From: an uncultured Pseudomonadota bacterium | Lineage (GTDB): Bacteria > Pseudomonadota > Gammaproteobacteria > Ga0077536 | DNA: 64,000 bases | Direction of reading: 5' to 3' | NCBI GenBank assembly: GCA_903825645.1 | Contig: CAIKBL010000042.1 | Coordinates: forward strand, 1-64,000 | Shown: one piece after another, positions 55,664 to 64,000 of the stretch | Position numbering within the stretch: position 1 is the stretch's first letter | How the letters are laid out: each line of letters opens with the position of its first letter | Notes under the pieces: model-generated | Seen by the model: the letters and a program-made list of their open reading frames with translations, nothing else | The model's database searches: none | What the model was told of the DNA's origin: nothing | Position numbers and translations under genes: made by a program

Positions 55664-56182
55664 CCGAGTCCAAAAGTTACGATCAGCCAATGCCTGAGGA
55701 TGCCCTTTATTCACGCTAGGCTGCGCCACAATTACTGGAGATATTGGGGCAACTTAGCAGTGCGCTCGCCCCAGTGTGATGGCGGGTCTCGCGGCGACCC
55801 CTCGGGCACCCGGCCGCCCACGCCAAAAAAGTTGCAAAGCTCAAGGCATCGCTCCCCACAAACGCCCAGGAGAACCGCGTTAAAGAAACAGTAAGGGGTC
55901 ACCTACGTCGCGGCGAACCCCGACGCCGCCGACACCCTTCTTTGTTTTTATATTTTGGTCACAGGTAAGTTTTTTTTCGGGACAGGGTAGCACCGCTCGG
56001 TGCACGATAGAGCGCATTAAACTAACCAAAAGAGAAGGCGCGACCAATTGCGAGAAGGGATTGAAACGCTGTTCGAATAGGGCGACGATTCAAACTCGCG
56101 AGAAGAAAATAGACTGATCGGACGATAGGTTTCTCAGGCTAATCGGCCTAAACTGGGACGCTACGAAACAGCAAGGGCTTTT
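55664..56182. other. Decayed stretch at the right side of the tRNA-Phe element
   Basis: About 520 bases with only short, basic, proline-rich frames that resemble no family. A T-rich run (55938-55978) is present. I see no second copy of the tRNA-Phe 3' end that would mark the far attachment site. The promoter of the thiolase operon should be in the last 150 bases. Confidence 0.4.
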
Positions 56183-57367
56183 ATGATCGACCGGACGCTA
56201 CGTGGGCAGACTGCGATCATAGGCATCGGTGAGACGGTCTACTACAAACATGGACAATCCCCGGATAGCGAATTCAAACTTGCCTTGAAAGCGGTCATTA
56301 GTGCCTGCCAAGACGCCGGAATTAGTCCACACGAAATCGACGGCTTTGCATCCTATGGCAATGAGCGATCTGAGGCAGGACGGCTGGCCTCCGCGTTGGG
56401 CATCAAAGAATTGCGGTTTTCCAACATGTTCTGGGGAGGTGGCGGCGGCGGCGTATGTGGGGCCATCGGCAACGCCGCGGCGGCGGTAGCGACGGGTCAG
56501 GCAGATTGCGTGGTGGTCTTCCGTTCGCTTGCGCAAGGTCAATATCAACGTTATGGCCGCAGTGCCGGAGCGTCGGTGGCTGCTGGGGATGATGCGTTCA
56601 TGTTTCCCTATGGCGTCATATCGCCGGCCCAGCGTTTTGCCATGAAAGTCATCCGCTTCATGCATGACCATGGGATCACTGAGCACGCCCTACGGGCCAT
56701 CTCGCTCGCCTGCTATCACCATGCTCAGAACAATCCGAATGCGGTCATGCAGGGTCATTTGCTCGACGAGGGAAAATACGACCAGTCTCGTTGGATTATC
56801 GAGCCCTTCTTCAGACTTTACGATTGCTGTCAGGAGAATGACGGCGCCGCAGCACTCCTGGTGGTGTCGGCGGACCGCGCGCGGGATTTGCGACACAAGC
56901 CTGTCTACATCATGGCCGCTGCGCAGGGTTGCGACGAGCGCAGTGCGGCGCCCGTCCATAACATGCCGCACTACGCGAGTAGTCACTTTGCCCAGTTGGC
57001 GCCGCGTCTTTACCGTATGGCGAAACTGTTGCCCGAAGACATGGGTATTGTGCAATGTTACGAAAATTTTACGGGCGGCGTGCTCATGAGTCTCGTGGAG
57101 CATGGACTGGTGAAGCCAGCCGAAGCGAACGAAGTCCTCGTCAAGGAAAATCTCATCGCGCCCAATGGCACAATGCCGCTGAATACAAGTGGCGGGAATC
57201 TTGCCGAGTGTTACATGCACGGGCTTGAACTGGTGCACGAAGCGGTTCGCCAGATCCGGGGCGTTGCCATCAATCAGGTAACGAGAAATGACGCCGCGAT
57301 CATCATGGGCGGACCGATGGTCACACCGGTAAGCTCTCTGATCCTCGGGTCGGAGTTGACATTATGA
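56183..57367 (+). CDS. Thiolase-fold protein with altered active site (SCP-x/Ltp2-like)
   Basis: A 394-residue thiolase-superfamily protein. It has the N-terminal TAIIGIGETVYYKHG, GISPHEIDGFASYG, an N-domain loop MFWGGGGGGVCGAIGNAAAA, IVQCYENFTGGVLM near 290, and NTSGGNLAECYMHGLE near 335. In thiolases the catalytic Cys sits 17 residues before the TGQAD-type glycine; here that position is a glycine in a run of six. The catalytic His of the NxHGG motif is Ser. Degenerate sites like this occur in lipid-transfer proteins such as Ltp2, which works as a retro-aldolase with a DUF35 partner. A DUF35 gene follows with a 4-base overlap. Confidence 0.82.
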   Translation: MIDRTLRGQTAIIGIGETVYYKHGQSPDSEFKLALKAVISACQDAGISPHEIDGFASYGNERSEAGRLASALGIKELRFSNMFWGGGGGGVCGAIGNAAAAVATGQADCVVVFRSLAQGQYQRYGRSAGASVAAGDDAFMFPYGVISPAQRFAMKVIRFMHDHGITEHALRAISLACYHHAQNNPNAVMQGHLLDEGKYDQSRWIIEPFFRLYDCCQENDGAAALLVVSADRARDLRHKPVYIMAAAQGCDERSAAPVHNMPHYASSHFAQLAPRLYRMAKLLPEDMGIVQCYENFTGGVLMSLVEHGLVKPAEANEVLVKENLIAPNGTMPLNTSGGNLAECYMHGLELVHEAVRQIRGVAINQVTRNDAAIIMGGPMVTPVSSLILGSELTL

Positions 57368-57810
57368 GTGAGACCTATCTTCCTAAGGGCCTGCCACGGC
57401 CGAGCGCGGGACCTGACGGGTTGGCCGAGCCCTATTGGCGCGCGACACGCGAAAGTAAACTCGTCATCCAAAAGTGCACCGGATGTGGTGCTTGGCAGTG
57501 GGGACCAGAATGGGTCTGTCACCAGTGTCATTGCATGGAAATTGATTGGATCGAAATCGAAGGCAAGGGTCTGATTTATAGCTATGAGCGACCTCATCAC
57601 CCCGTGCATCACGCACTCACCGGACACGGCGCCTACCTTGTCGTCCTCGTCGAATTGCCGGCTTACGGAAACGTTCGGATGCTCGGGAACTTACTTGGGG
57701 ATCCGCACCAGGAGGTCGTGATAGGCAGTGCCGTGCAAGCCGTGTTTGAGCCACACGACGAAGGCGATCCCGCGTATACACTGGTGCAGTGGCGCATACG
57801 GAGCACCTAG
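57364..57810 (+). CDS. DUF35 zinc-ribbon/OB-fold protein
   Basis: A 148-residue protein. A zinc ribbon with CTGCGAWQWGPEWVCHQCH (cysteines near residues 38-56) follows an N-terminal helix, and an OB-fold makes the C-terminal part (GKGLIYSYERPHHPVHHALTG onward). DUF35 proteins bind acyl-CoA and form complexes with thiolase-fold or acyl-CoA hydratase partners. It overlaps the thiolase-like gene by 4 bases, consistent with a stoichiometric complex. Confidence 0.87.
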   Translation: MSETYLPKGLPRPSAGPDGLAEPYWRATRESKLVIQKCTGCGAWQWGPEWVCHQCHCMEIDWIEIEGKGLIYSYERPHHPVHHALTGHGAYLVVLVELPAYGNVRMLGNLLGDPHQEVVIGSAVQAVFEPHDEGDPAYTLVQWRIRST

Positions 57811-57835
57811 CCCCCGTGCGCTACCGAGTCGACCG

Positions 57836-59050
57836 ATGACATTGCCCCTTGAAGGTGTCCGGGTGCTCGATCTGACCAGTGTGCTGGCGGGTCCCTACTG
57901 CACCATGGTGCTGGGCGATCTCGGCGCACAGATTACTAAAGTCGAAAACTTTCCCGTTGGCGATGGTTCGCGTGGATTCGCGCCTCAAGTCAACGGCGAA
58001 AGTTATTGCTTTGCCGTCTTGAACCGAAACAAGGAAAGCCTAGCGCTCAATCTTCAGGATCCGCGAGGCCGAGAACTTTTTCTGCGGCTTGCCGCCGACA
58101 CCGACATCGTCACCGAGAATTTTAGACCGGGGGTCGCCGCGCGTCTCGGTGTCGATTATGCGGCCGTACGCGCTCGGAATCCGAACGTGATCTACGCCTC
58201 TATATCAGGATACGGTCAAACCGGGCCTTACGGTCACAAGGGTGGTTACGACATCGTCGCCCAGGGCATGTCGGGGATCATGATGATGACCGGCTATCCT
58301 GGGGGGCGGCCGGCTAAAGTCGGGATCGCCATGAACGACATCGCGGGCGGCGCCACCGCACTCTACGGCATCCTCGGTGCCTACATAGGCAAATTACGAA
58401 CTGGAGAAGGATGTTACCTGGAGACCTCGTTGCTCGAGGCGGGACTCGCTTGGACCTTTTGGGAGGCTGCGGCGATGTTCGGCGCGGGAGAACAACCCAC
58501 GCCATCGGGCACCCGCCACCGTCGCTCGGCACCCTATCAGGCCTATCGGACACGTGATGGTTATGTCACTGTCGGGGCCAATACAGCCCGCCTTTGGCGC
58601 GCCTTCTGCGTAGAGATCTGTGCGCACCCTGAATGGCTCGATGAGCCCCTTTTTGTTGACGTCGACGCCCGCTTAAAAAATGTCGAACGGCTTGAGCAAG
58701 TGGTCGAGGCGGTATTCATGACGCAGGATACCGAACATTGGGTCGCGAAGTTTGACGCGGCGGGTATTCCGGGTGGCCCGGTTTATACCTATGCGCAGGC
58801 GCTAGCGGATCCGCACGTACGTGCGCGCGCCATGGTTGTCGAGGTGGAGCATCCGTTAATCGGGCGCATGAATATGTTGGGCTTGCCGTTAAAGTCAAGC
58901 AGTGCGCTCACCGCCATTCGACAACCGGCCCCATGGCTAGGTCAGCATTCGGCCCAGACCTTAACTCGACTCGGCCTCAATCCGCGGGAAATTGAAGCAC
59001 TGTTCGCGGATCGGGTGGTTTATGACCGCCAATACATAAAAGCGTCTTGA
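57836..59050 (+). CDS. CoA-transferase family III (CaiB/BaiF)
   Basis: A 404-residue protein with the family pattern: LEGVRVLDLTSVLAGPYCTM at the start, LGAQITKVENFPVGDGSRGF, NRNKESLALNLQDPRGREL, FRPGVAARLGVDYAAVRARN and YASISGYGQTGPYG. The catalytic Asp is expected in the GIAMNDIAGGATALYGI segment, near residue 168. It moves CoA between organic acids. The ATG at 57836 is 25 bases after the DUF35 stop. The longer frame from 57728 overlaps the DUF35 gene and is not needed. The acid activated here should feed the thiolase-fold/DUF35 pair. Confidence 0.88.
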   Translation: MTLPLEGVRVLDLTSVLAGPYCTMVLGDLGAQITKVENFPVGDGSRGFAPQVNGESYCFAVLNRNKESLALNLQDPRGRELFLRLAADTDIVTENFRPGVAARLGVDYAAVRARNPNVIYASISGYGQTGPYGHKGGYDIVAQGMSGIMMMTGYPGGRPAKVGIAMNDIAGGATALYGILGAYIGKLRTGEGCYLETSLLEAGLAWTFWEAAAMFGAGEQPTPSGTRHRRSAPYQAYRTRDGYVTVGANTARLWRAFCVEICAHPEWLDEPLFVDVDARLKNVERLEQVVEAVFMTQDTEHWVAKFDAAGIPGGPVYTYAQALADPHVRARAMVVEVEHPLIGRMNMLGLPLKSSSALTAIRQPAPWLGQHSAQTLTRLGLNPREIEALFADRVVYDRQYIKAS

Positions 59051-59338
59051 AGCGCAGGCACGCGTGAAGCGATGTCGCAAACGGTCGGTACTGCAACTTT
59101 GCCATGGGTCGGCGATCACAAGCCCGTGGGCTTGTTCGGATGTCTAGATACAATGGGTGCCAACACGCACGACGTCGCGGCGTAAGCGCATTAAGGTCTC
59201 GCCGGTCGCGCGCAGGCGCGTCCGAGTTCCGTGCGATGCCAATCAAGGTCTCGGCACGGGTTATATACAGAATCGAAAGCCGCCTGCGAGCGGTTTTCGC
59301 GACAGCCGCTGGTAACTTGGGACAAGGCAGGAGAACAC

Positions 59339-60115
59339 ATGATTCGTCTGGAATTTGCGCTCCGTAGAAAGCCCGGGATGTCCCGGCAGGATTTTCAGCA
59401 GTATTGGCGTGAGGTGCACGGCCCGCTCGTCGCGCGACACGCAACTACACTGAATATCCATCGCTATATACAACTTCATACGCTGGACTCTCCAATAAAT
59501 GAGGCTCTCGCGCACGCACGCCGGGGGATGGAGCCTGCCTATGATGGAGTCGCGGAGTTATGGATGACCCATCCGAAATCCCTGGAAGCATTCGACACGC
59601 CCGCAGGTCGTGCAGCCGCGATGGAACTGCTCGAAGACGAAAAGAACTTCATCGATCTGGCCAATTCTCCTTTGTGGTTCGCCCACGAATACCCACAGGT
59701 TAATCCGACCGAATACATGGTCGCGACGGAGCACAGTCCGTTAGTCAAACTTTTCTTCTGTCTTCGGCAGTGCGCGAATCAAAGCCTTGAAGAGGCACAA
59801 TTCTACTGGCGGACAAATCATGGCCCGCTGATCCGAGGCGTCTCAGCAGGATTTAGAATGCAACGCTACCTGCAAGTTCATTATTACCACCATGAACTTG
59901 AGCCTCAGTTGACCGGCCCACGGGGGACACGGACGCTGCCCTACGCTGGGCACGCCGAGGCCTGGTTCAACCATGCCGATTTGCTGACCATGGCAAATAT
60001 CCCCGAGGCGACCCGGGCTATGGAACTCGCGATTGAAGATGAAACCAAATTCATCGACTTCCAACGCTCGGCCATGTGGATCGGGAAGGAGCATGTCTTT
60101 ATCGACCGTCGATAG
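59339..60115 (+). CDS. Tandem EthD-domain protein
   Basis: A 258-residue protein made of two EthD-like ferredoxin-fold repeats. The first (about 1-115) has KPGMSRQDFQQYWREVHGPL and HRYIQLHTLD; the second (about 130-255) has NQSLEEAQFYWRTNHGPLI and QRYLQVHYYHHEL. Each copy has the F-x-x-YWR-x-x-HGPL signature. EthD proteins accompany degradation of ethers and other hydrophobic compounds; their chemistry is often unclear. AGGAG six bases before the ATG fixes the start. It lies 288 bases after the CoA-transferase, with nothing else in the gap (59051-59338), and closes the cluster before a hairpin. Confidence 0.84.
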   Translation: MIRLEFALRRKPGMSRQDFQQYWREVHGPLVARHATTLNIHRYIQLHTLDSPINEALAHARRGMEPAYDGVAELWMTHPKSLEAFDTPAGRAAAMELLEDEKNFIDLANSPLWFAHEYPQVNPTEYMVATEHSPLVKLFFCLRQCANQSLEEAQFYWRTNHGPLIRGVSAGFRMQRYLQVHYYHHELEPQLTGPRGTRTLPYAGHAEAWFNHADLLTMANIPEATRAMELAIEDETKFIDFQRSAMWIGKEHVFIDRR

Positions 60116-60124
60116 AGACGGAAT

Positions 60125-60150
60125 GCGCGCCGGCAAGGTTTGCGGCGCGC
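60125..60150 (+). terminator. Strong hairpin after the EthD gene
   Basis: GCGCGCC pairs with GGCGCGC and, beyond one bulged G, GCAA pairs with TTGC, leaving a GGT loop: eleven pairs in 26 bases. It starts ten bases after the stop codon. No T-run follows, so termination strength is uncertain. Confidence 0.5.
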
Positions 60151-60582
60151 GCCGTCGCGCGTACAAACGCCCACGAAAGACATCACACGATTAGTTTTTC
60201 GCACTCTGGATGCAAAAAAAATAATTCCCTCTGATGCCGGTGCGACCATAATTAAGTGCGGTCCTTGTTTCGTGATATTTTGGCTGACGGCAGGATAGAG
60301 ACATTCGCGTGACCGTCGAATACCTTCAGCCGGCGCGCTTTCAGCACGCCACGTGCTGAGGTTTTACCGTTCGGCTAACAGACAAAAATCTAAACGGTGT
60401 TTCCCCGGTGGTCCGCGCAAGCGAACAACGCGACTGAGTTACTGATCTGTGCCAATAGGCCACGCGGACTCGGAAATATTCTGCGCTGGAACGGCGATAG
60501 ACTTCGCCGCCGCGGGCGACGGCGCAGATTAAACGGGCTGAGACAGTTTCATACGTGACAGGCAACGCACTTAATCTCGATC
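60151..60582. other. Intergenic region before the ABC transporter genes
   Basis: About 430 bases with no supported gene on either strand. AT-rich patches (60195-60225 and 60260-60282) could include a promoter, but no clear -35/-10 pair stands out. Confidence 0.4.
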
Positions 60583-62322
60583 ATGAAAAGTACCGCCCCC
60601 AGACTTGTCATTCACGAAGAGCGCCCAGGCTTCGGATGGATAGACGGCCTCGTTATTTTAGCCTTGCTCGGCCTGTTCTGGAGCGCGCTACACTTCGGTA
60701 AAGGGATGTTGGTCAATTTTGACCCAGCGACCCAGCAGCCGCTGAGCCGCTCACCCCTCGAGATCCCCTACTACGCGGGTCGAACCTTGATGCGCATGTG
60801 GATCGCCTTCGGCTTTTCACTGTCTTTTGCCGTATCCACCGGCTATCTGGCGGCCAAGAACACAAAAGCACGTGCCTTCATTCTTCCTGCATTGGATATC
60901 CTACAGTCAGTCCCTGTCCTAGGCTTCCTCTCGGCGACCGTCGCCGGCTTCATGGCATTATTTCCGGGGAGTTTACTGGGCGTCGAATGTGCCGCGATTT
61001 TCGCCATTTTCACCGGGCAGGTCTGGAATATTGCATTCGGTTTCTACCACTCCATGGTGACAGTGCCGAACGATATGCAGGAGGCGGCATCGATTTACGG
61101 GCTCACCCGCTGGCAGCGTTTCATGACCGTCGAATTACCGGCTTCGGCGCACAGCCTGATCTGGAATTCCATGATGGCTTTCGGGGGCGGATGGTTCTTT
61201 GTCGCCCAGAGTGAGGCCATCAGCGTCATGAACAAAGATATCAAGCTCCCCGGGCTGGGATCTTATATGGCACAGGCGCTCGAACGGGGAGATAACAGCG
61301 CCGCCGTGTGGGCTATCGTCGCCATGATTCTGCTGATCCTCATCAGCGATCAACTGGTCTGGCGCCCGCTGCTCGCGTGGGCCGACAAATTCAAGGTAGA
61401 GCTGACGGAATCGTCCTCGCCACCCACGTCTTGGATCTACAACCTATTCCGTGGCGTCTATATTTTTACCTGGCTGCATGATCGGATCGGGCGTTGGGTC
61501 GAACGCCTGCTGCGTCGGCGGAAGCGAAACTGGAAAAGGCGCCCGCTTAAGAGCCGACGCCTAGGCACTTGGCTGTGGCGCGGGGTCGGCACCGGACTGG
61601 GCCTATGGCTCGGACTCCAGGTGCTCGCCGCAGCGCTTGATGCTGCACACGCCTTGCAGAGTGCGCTGACCTTCAAGCTCATCGGGCATATTGCGTGGCT
61701 AGGCGCGTTAACGCTGCTCCGTGTGGTTTCTATGTTGACGTTGGCGACGCTCATCTGGACGCCCATCGGTGTCTGGATTGGTTTTGAGCCAAGAGTCGCC
61801 CGCTTCGCACAACCACTGGCCCAGATTGGAGCCTCATTTCCGGTCAATATGACTTTCCCGATCGTGGTCAGTTTCTTCGTCGCAAACCGCATCAGTATGA
61901 ACTGGGGCAGTATCCTGCTGATTGCCATGGGCACACAGTGGTACATCCTGTTCAATGTCATCGCGGGGGCGATGGCAATCCCCAATGATCTGAAAGAGGC
62001 CGCTCTGGTCTACGGCCTGCGGAATTGGAACTTGTGGCGAACCCTCATTTTGCCGGGAATATTTCCCTTTTGGGTAACCGGCGCGTGTACAGCGGCAGGG
62101 GGGGCTTGGAATGCGAGCATCGTCGCCGAGCTCGCCACTTGGGGCGAGACGACTTTAAAGGCGGACGGGTTGGGCGCTTACATCGCCGCGGTGACGAGAA
62201 CAGGGGATAGCCCCCTCATCGTCGCGAGCATCGGCGTCATGTCTTTTTTCGTGATTGTGATGAACAAATTTATCTGGCGTCCCTTGTATGGCTTCGCCGA
62301 CCGCCGTTTCAGACTGGATTGA
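60583..62322 (+). CDS. ABC transporter permease, two fused membrane domains (nitrate/sulfonate/taurine type)
   Basis: A 579-residue protein with two BPD permease domains in one chain. Each domain has about five or six membrane helices and a coupling loop: QEAASIYGLTRWQRF near residue 166 and KEAALVYGLRNWNLWRTLIL near 470. Between them lies a basic linker (RRKRNWKRRPLKSRR). The usual form in this family is a homodimer of single-domain proteins, so the fusion supplies both halves of the channel. The ATPase gene starts six bases later. No periplasmic binding protein gene is present in the window. Confidence 0.86.
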   Translation: MKSTAPRLVIHEERPGFGWIDGLVILALLGLFWSALHFGKGMLVNFDPATQQPLSRSPLEIPYYAGRTLMRMWIAFGFSLSFAVSTGYLAAKNTKARAFILPALDILQSVPVLGFLSATVAGFMALFPGSLLGVECAAIFAIFTGQVWNIAFGFYHSMVTVPNDMQEAASIYGLTRWQRFMTVELPASAHSLIWNSMMAFGGGWFFVAQSEAISVMNKDIKLPGLGSYMAQALERGDNSAAVWAIVAMILLILISDQLVWRPLLAWADKFKVELTESSSPPTSWIYNLFRGVYIFTWLHDRIGRWVERLLRRRKRNWKRRPLKSRRLGTWLWRGVGTGLGLWLGLQVLAAALDAAHALQSALTFKLIGHIAWLGALTLLRVVSMLTLATLIWTPIGVWIGFEPRVARFAQPLAQIGASFPVNMTFPIVVSFFVANRISMNWGSILLIAMGTQWYILFNVIAGAMAIPNDLKEAALVYGLRNWNLWRTLILPGIFPFWVTGACTAAGGAWNASIVAELATWGETTLKADGLGAYIAAVTRTGDSPLIVASIGVMSFFVIVMNKFIWRPLYGFADRRFRLD

Positions 62323-62327
62323 ATCCG

Positions 62328-63674
62328 ATGAACATCACCCCATCAGACAAGGATGACCTACCACCAGTCGCAGAGCTTTGTGCGGTCAGCAAAACCTTCA
62401 ATACGGCGGGCGGGCATGAGTTGAAAGTGCTGGAGAACATCAATCTTGCCGTCCATGACGGTGAGTTCCTGGCCTTGCTCGGCCAGTCGGGTTCCGGCAA
62501 GTCAACCCTTCTTCGGTGCCTCACAGGTTTAGTGGCACCGAGTGCCGGCAGGGCGCTCAGCGGCGGGAAAACGTGCCACGGGGTCAATCCCGAGGCTTCC
62601 ATTGTCTTTCAGACCTTTGCCCTTTATCCCTGGCTAACCGTCGAACAGAACGTCGCCGTGGGCTTAATGGCTCGGAACGTGACGTGGGCGGCCCGCGACG
62701 CAGCGGTCGACCGCGCCATAGAGCTTATCGGCTTAGGCAATTATCACACTGCATATCCCCGAGAATTATCGGGTGGCATGCGTCAACGCGTCGGTATCGC
62801 GCGCGCATTGGTTGCACAACCCAAGCTCCTATGCCTCGACGAGGCCTTTAGTGCCTTGGATGTGTTGACCGGCGAGAATCTGCGTCAGGAGCTCCTGACG
62901 CTGTGGCGGAGTCCGGAGAGCGGGCTCAGCTCTATTTTTATGGTCACGCACAACATTGAGGAAGCCGTGGAGATGGCGACCCGAATCGTGGTCCTGTTTC
63001 CGAGACCTGGCCGTATTGGGCTGGTGCTCGACAATCCTCTACCCTACCCGAGAGACAGTCGGGATCCCGAGTTTCAGCGCTTGGTGAGTGTGATACACGA
63101 ATCTATTACCACCATGGCGTTACCTGATCTGCCGCAGGATATCCCTCTCTCAGGACAACCAGTTTCGCGGGGACGATCGCGCATGGAGTCGATTCCGCTC
63201 GTTCCCGTTGGCCAAATTCTGGGCTTGATGAGCATTCTTCGCGACTCGCCGGAACTGTCCAATATTTACGACATCTCGGACGAAATCGGCAAAGAGTTCG
63301 GCGAGACCATTGCGATTGTTAAGGCAGCGGAAATTCTCGATTTTATCGACACACCCCAACAGGATGTCCGGTTTACGGAATTGGGTCGCCGGTTCGTAGA
63401 CGCCGATCGCCTAGCACGCCGCGAAATTTTCAAGGCGCAGGTCCTCAAGCTCCGACTCTTTCAGATCATCATCGCGACCCTCGAGGAGACCGAGGAGGTC
63501 GAAGCGGATCAGGTGATTCAGGATATTGCGAGCGCGCTGCCCTACGACAATCCGGAGAAGACTTTTCAGACGATGGTCGCTTGGGGACGATATGCAGGCC
63601 TGATGGACTTCAATGCCAATACCCGGACAGTCTTCGTTCCTGAGGGCGACACCGGTGAGTATGTCCCGATGTAG
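62328..63674 (+). CDS. ABC transporter ATP-binding protein with C-terminal AAA-associated domain
   Basis: A 448-residue protein. Residues 1 to about 260 form an ABC ATPase of the nitrate/taurine group: Walker A GQSGSGKST near 53, Q-loop in VFQTFALYPWLTVEQN, signature LSGGMRQRVGIARAL near 147, Walker B LLCLDEAFSALD (usually DEPFSALD; Pro is Ala here) and VTHNIEEAVEMA. Residues about 290-448 form an extra domain (VGQILGLMSILRDSP, FIDTPQQDVRFTELGRRFVD, LETQ-like helices) resembling the AAA-associated C-terminal domain of some transport ATPases. It pairs with the fused permease. ATG at 62328; a TTG at 62319 is possible. Confidence 0.88.
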   Translation: MNITPSDKDDLPPVAELCAVSKTFNTAGGHELKVLENINLAVHDGEFLALLGQSGSGKSTLLRCLTGLVAPSAGRALSGGKTCHGVNPEASIVFQTFALYPWLTVEQNVAVGLMARNVTWAARDAAVDRAIELIGLGNYHTAYPRELSGGMRQRVGIARALVAQPKLLCLDEAFSALDVLTGENLRQELLTLWRSPESGLSSIFMVTHNIEEAVEMATRIVVLFPRPGRIGLVLDNPLPYPRDSRDPEFQRLVSVIHESITTMALPDLPQDIPLSGQPVSRGRSRMESIPLVPVGQILGLMSILRDSPELSNIYDISDEIGKEFGETIAIVKAAEILDFIDTPQQDVRFTELGRRFVDADRLARREIFKAQVLKLRLFQIIIATLEETEEVEADQVIQDIASALPYDNPEKTFQTMVAWGRYAGLMDFNANTRTVFVPEGDTGEYVPM

Positions 63675-63685
63675 GCAGCGCGCTC

Positions 63686-63702
63686 GCCAGAAGGCATCTG
63701 GC
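63686..63702. terminator. Weak hairpin between converging genes
   Basis: GCCAGA (63686-63691) pairs with TCTGGC (63697-63702) around an AGGCA loop, 12 bases after the ATPase stop. A GC-rich patch and TTTAATT follow at 63717-63741. Likely a modest terminator region. Confidence 0.35.
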
Positions 63703-63738
63703 ATGATGAAGCGGGGTGCGCCCGTCGGGGGGCTTTAA

Positions 63739-64000
63739 TTAATAAAGGGGATGTCGTAGTTTTTGGAACACCGCCGGTATGCCCTGGCTGCCGGCGGCTG
63801 AGACGAAGGGAACGGGGTGGAGATGCCGACGAGGCGCCACCTCCGTAATGACCTGGTGCTGGCGGCAGTCGATCACCACAGCCTCCAAGGCCCGCGATAG
63901 CTGCTCGAATCGGTCGATAAGCATGGCCGTTGGTCTGACAAGCTTTACCCGCGCATCTCCAGCGGGAGCTGCGAGCGAGATCCACCCACTCGCTACGAGC
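63739..64000 (-). CDS. C-terminal part of an unknown protein, cut by the window edge
   Basis: An open frame of at least 86 codons enters from the right edge and ends at TAA (63739-63741). The visible end reads MLIDRFEQLSRALEAVVIDC, HQVITEVAPRRHLHP and FQKLRHPLY. It has the residue mix of a real soluble protein and no internal stop to the edge, but I do not recognise the family. The start lies outside the window. An overlapping minus-strand frame (63566-63985) is arginine-rich, runs antisense into the ATPase gene and is judged a shadow. Confidence 0.5.
   Translation of the reverse strand, partial: LVASGWISLAAPAGDARVKLVRPTAMLIDRFEQLSRALEAVVIDCRQHQVITEVAPRRHLHPVPFVSAAGSQGIPAVFQKLRHPLY

Noticed and set aside
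56044-56065. A stretch resembling the end of a CRISPR repeat (GAAGGGATTGAAAC)
   Set aside because: Only one copy is present, with no regularly spaced repeats and no cas genes nearby.

Overview
The window looks like a chromosomal segment from a moderately GC-rich gammaproteobacterium. Gene content supports this: mutY followed by yggX, an Rsd/AlgQ anti-sigma protein, YheU, DbpA, OpgG/OpgH, RsmE, a YhbQ-type GIY-YIG protein and an AddA/AddB-like pair. A cluster for hopanoid side-chain modification (hpnK, hpnL, hpnI, hpnJ) marks it as a hopanoid producer. The order cannot be fixed from this sequence alone. The central part, about 11-53.6 kb, is mostly housekeeping or core metabolism. The flanks carry uptake systems and catabolic genes with a more accessory character.

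Layout. 0-0.84 kb: a debris zone with a minus-strand terminator, a TPR-protein fragment and a decayed IS66-type end. 0.84-7.2 kb: plus-strand genes for an SDR dehydrogenase, a polar amino acid ABC importer (binding protein, permease, ATPase, permease), a secreted M20 peptidase and an LLM-family flavin oxidoreductase. 7.2-10.8 kb (minus): a cupin, an EthD protein, a receiver-PAS-GGDEF-EAL regulator and a small unknown ORF. 11.2-15.8 kb: the hopanoid genes. 15.9-20.5 kb (minus): a second LLM oxidoreductase, two DEAD-box helicases and an alpha/beta hydrolase. 20.7-28.8 kb (plus): YheU, a quinone-reductase-like MDR protein, opgG-opgH, a GST and a long beta-propeller protein. 28.8-32.5 kb: a cyclase and an MFS carrier (minus), a methyltransferase (plus) and a YhbQ-like protein (minus). 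32.9-38.7 kb: an overlapping chain of glpK, glpD, a DUF2461 gene and a membrane glycosyltransferase-like gene. 38.7-42.3 kb: two small cytochromes c (minus), then a DksA with a histone-H1-like tail and a receiver-PAS-LuxR regulator. 42.3-53.6 kb: AddA/AddB-like nucleases, rsd, a TerB-like gene, rsmE, argH, an SRPBCC gene, mutY and yggX.

53.8-56.2 kb is a tRNA-Phe gene followed by a decayed integrative element. It holds a tyrosine recombinase with four in-frame stops and no frameshift, an IS66 transposase end and an AbiEii-type toxin remnant. 56.2-60.1 kb is a catabolic operon: a thiolase-fold protein without the usual catalytic Cys, a DUF35 partner, a CoA-transferase and a tandem EthD protein. 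60.6-63.7 kb encodes a fused double-permease ABC system with no binding protein. A partial minus-strand gene runs off the right edge.

Working together. The hpn genes should build and modify the sugar-derived head group of bacteriohopanepolyols. The 0.8-6.2 kb genes look like an amino acid or peptide scavenging unit. The LLM and EthD proteins recur at both ends of the window and probably belong to degradation of hydrophobic or CoA-linked substrates; the 56-60 kb cluster resembles side-chain degradation modules that use a thiolase-like aldolase with a DUF35 partner. No CRISPR array, rRNA operon or intact mobile element is visible. All calls come from reading motifs and translations by eye, with no database search.
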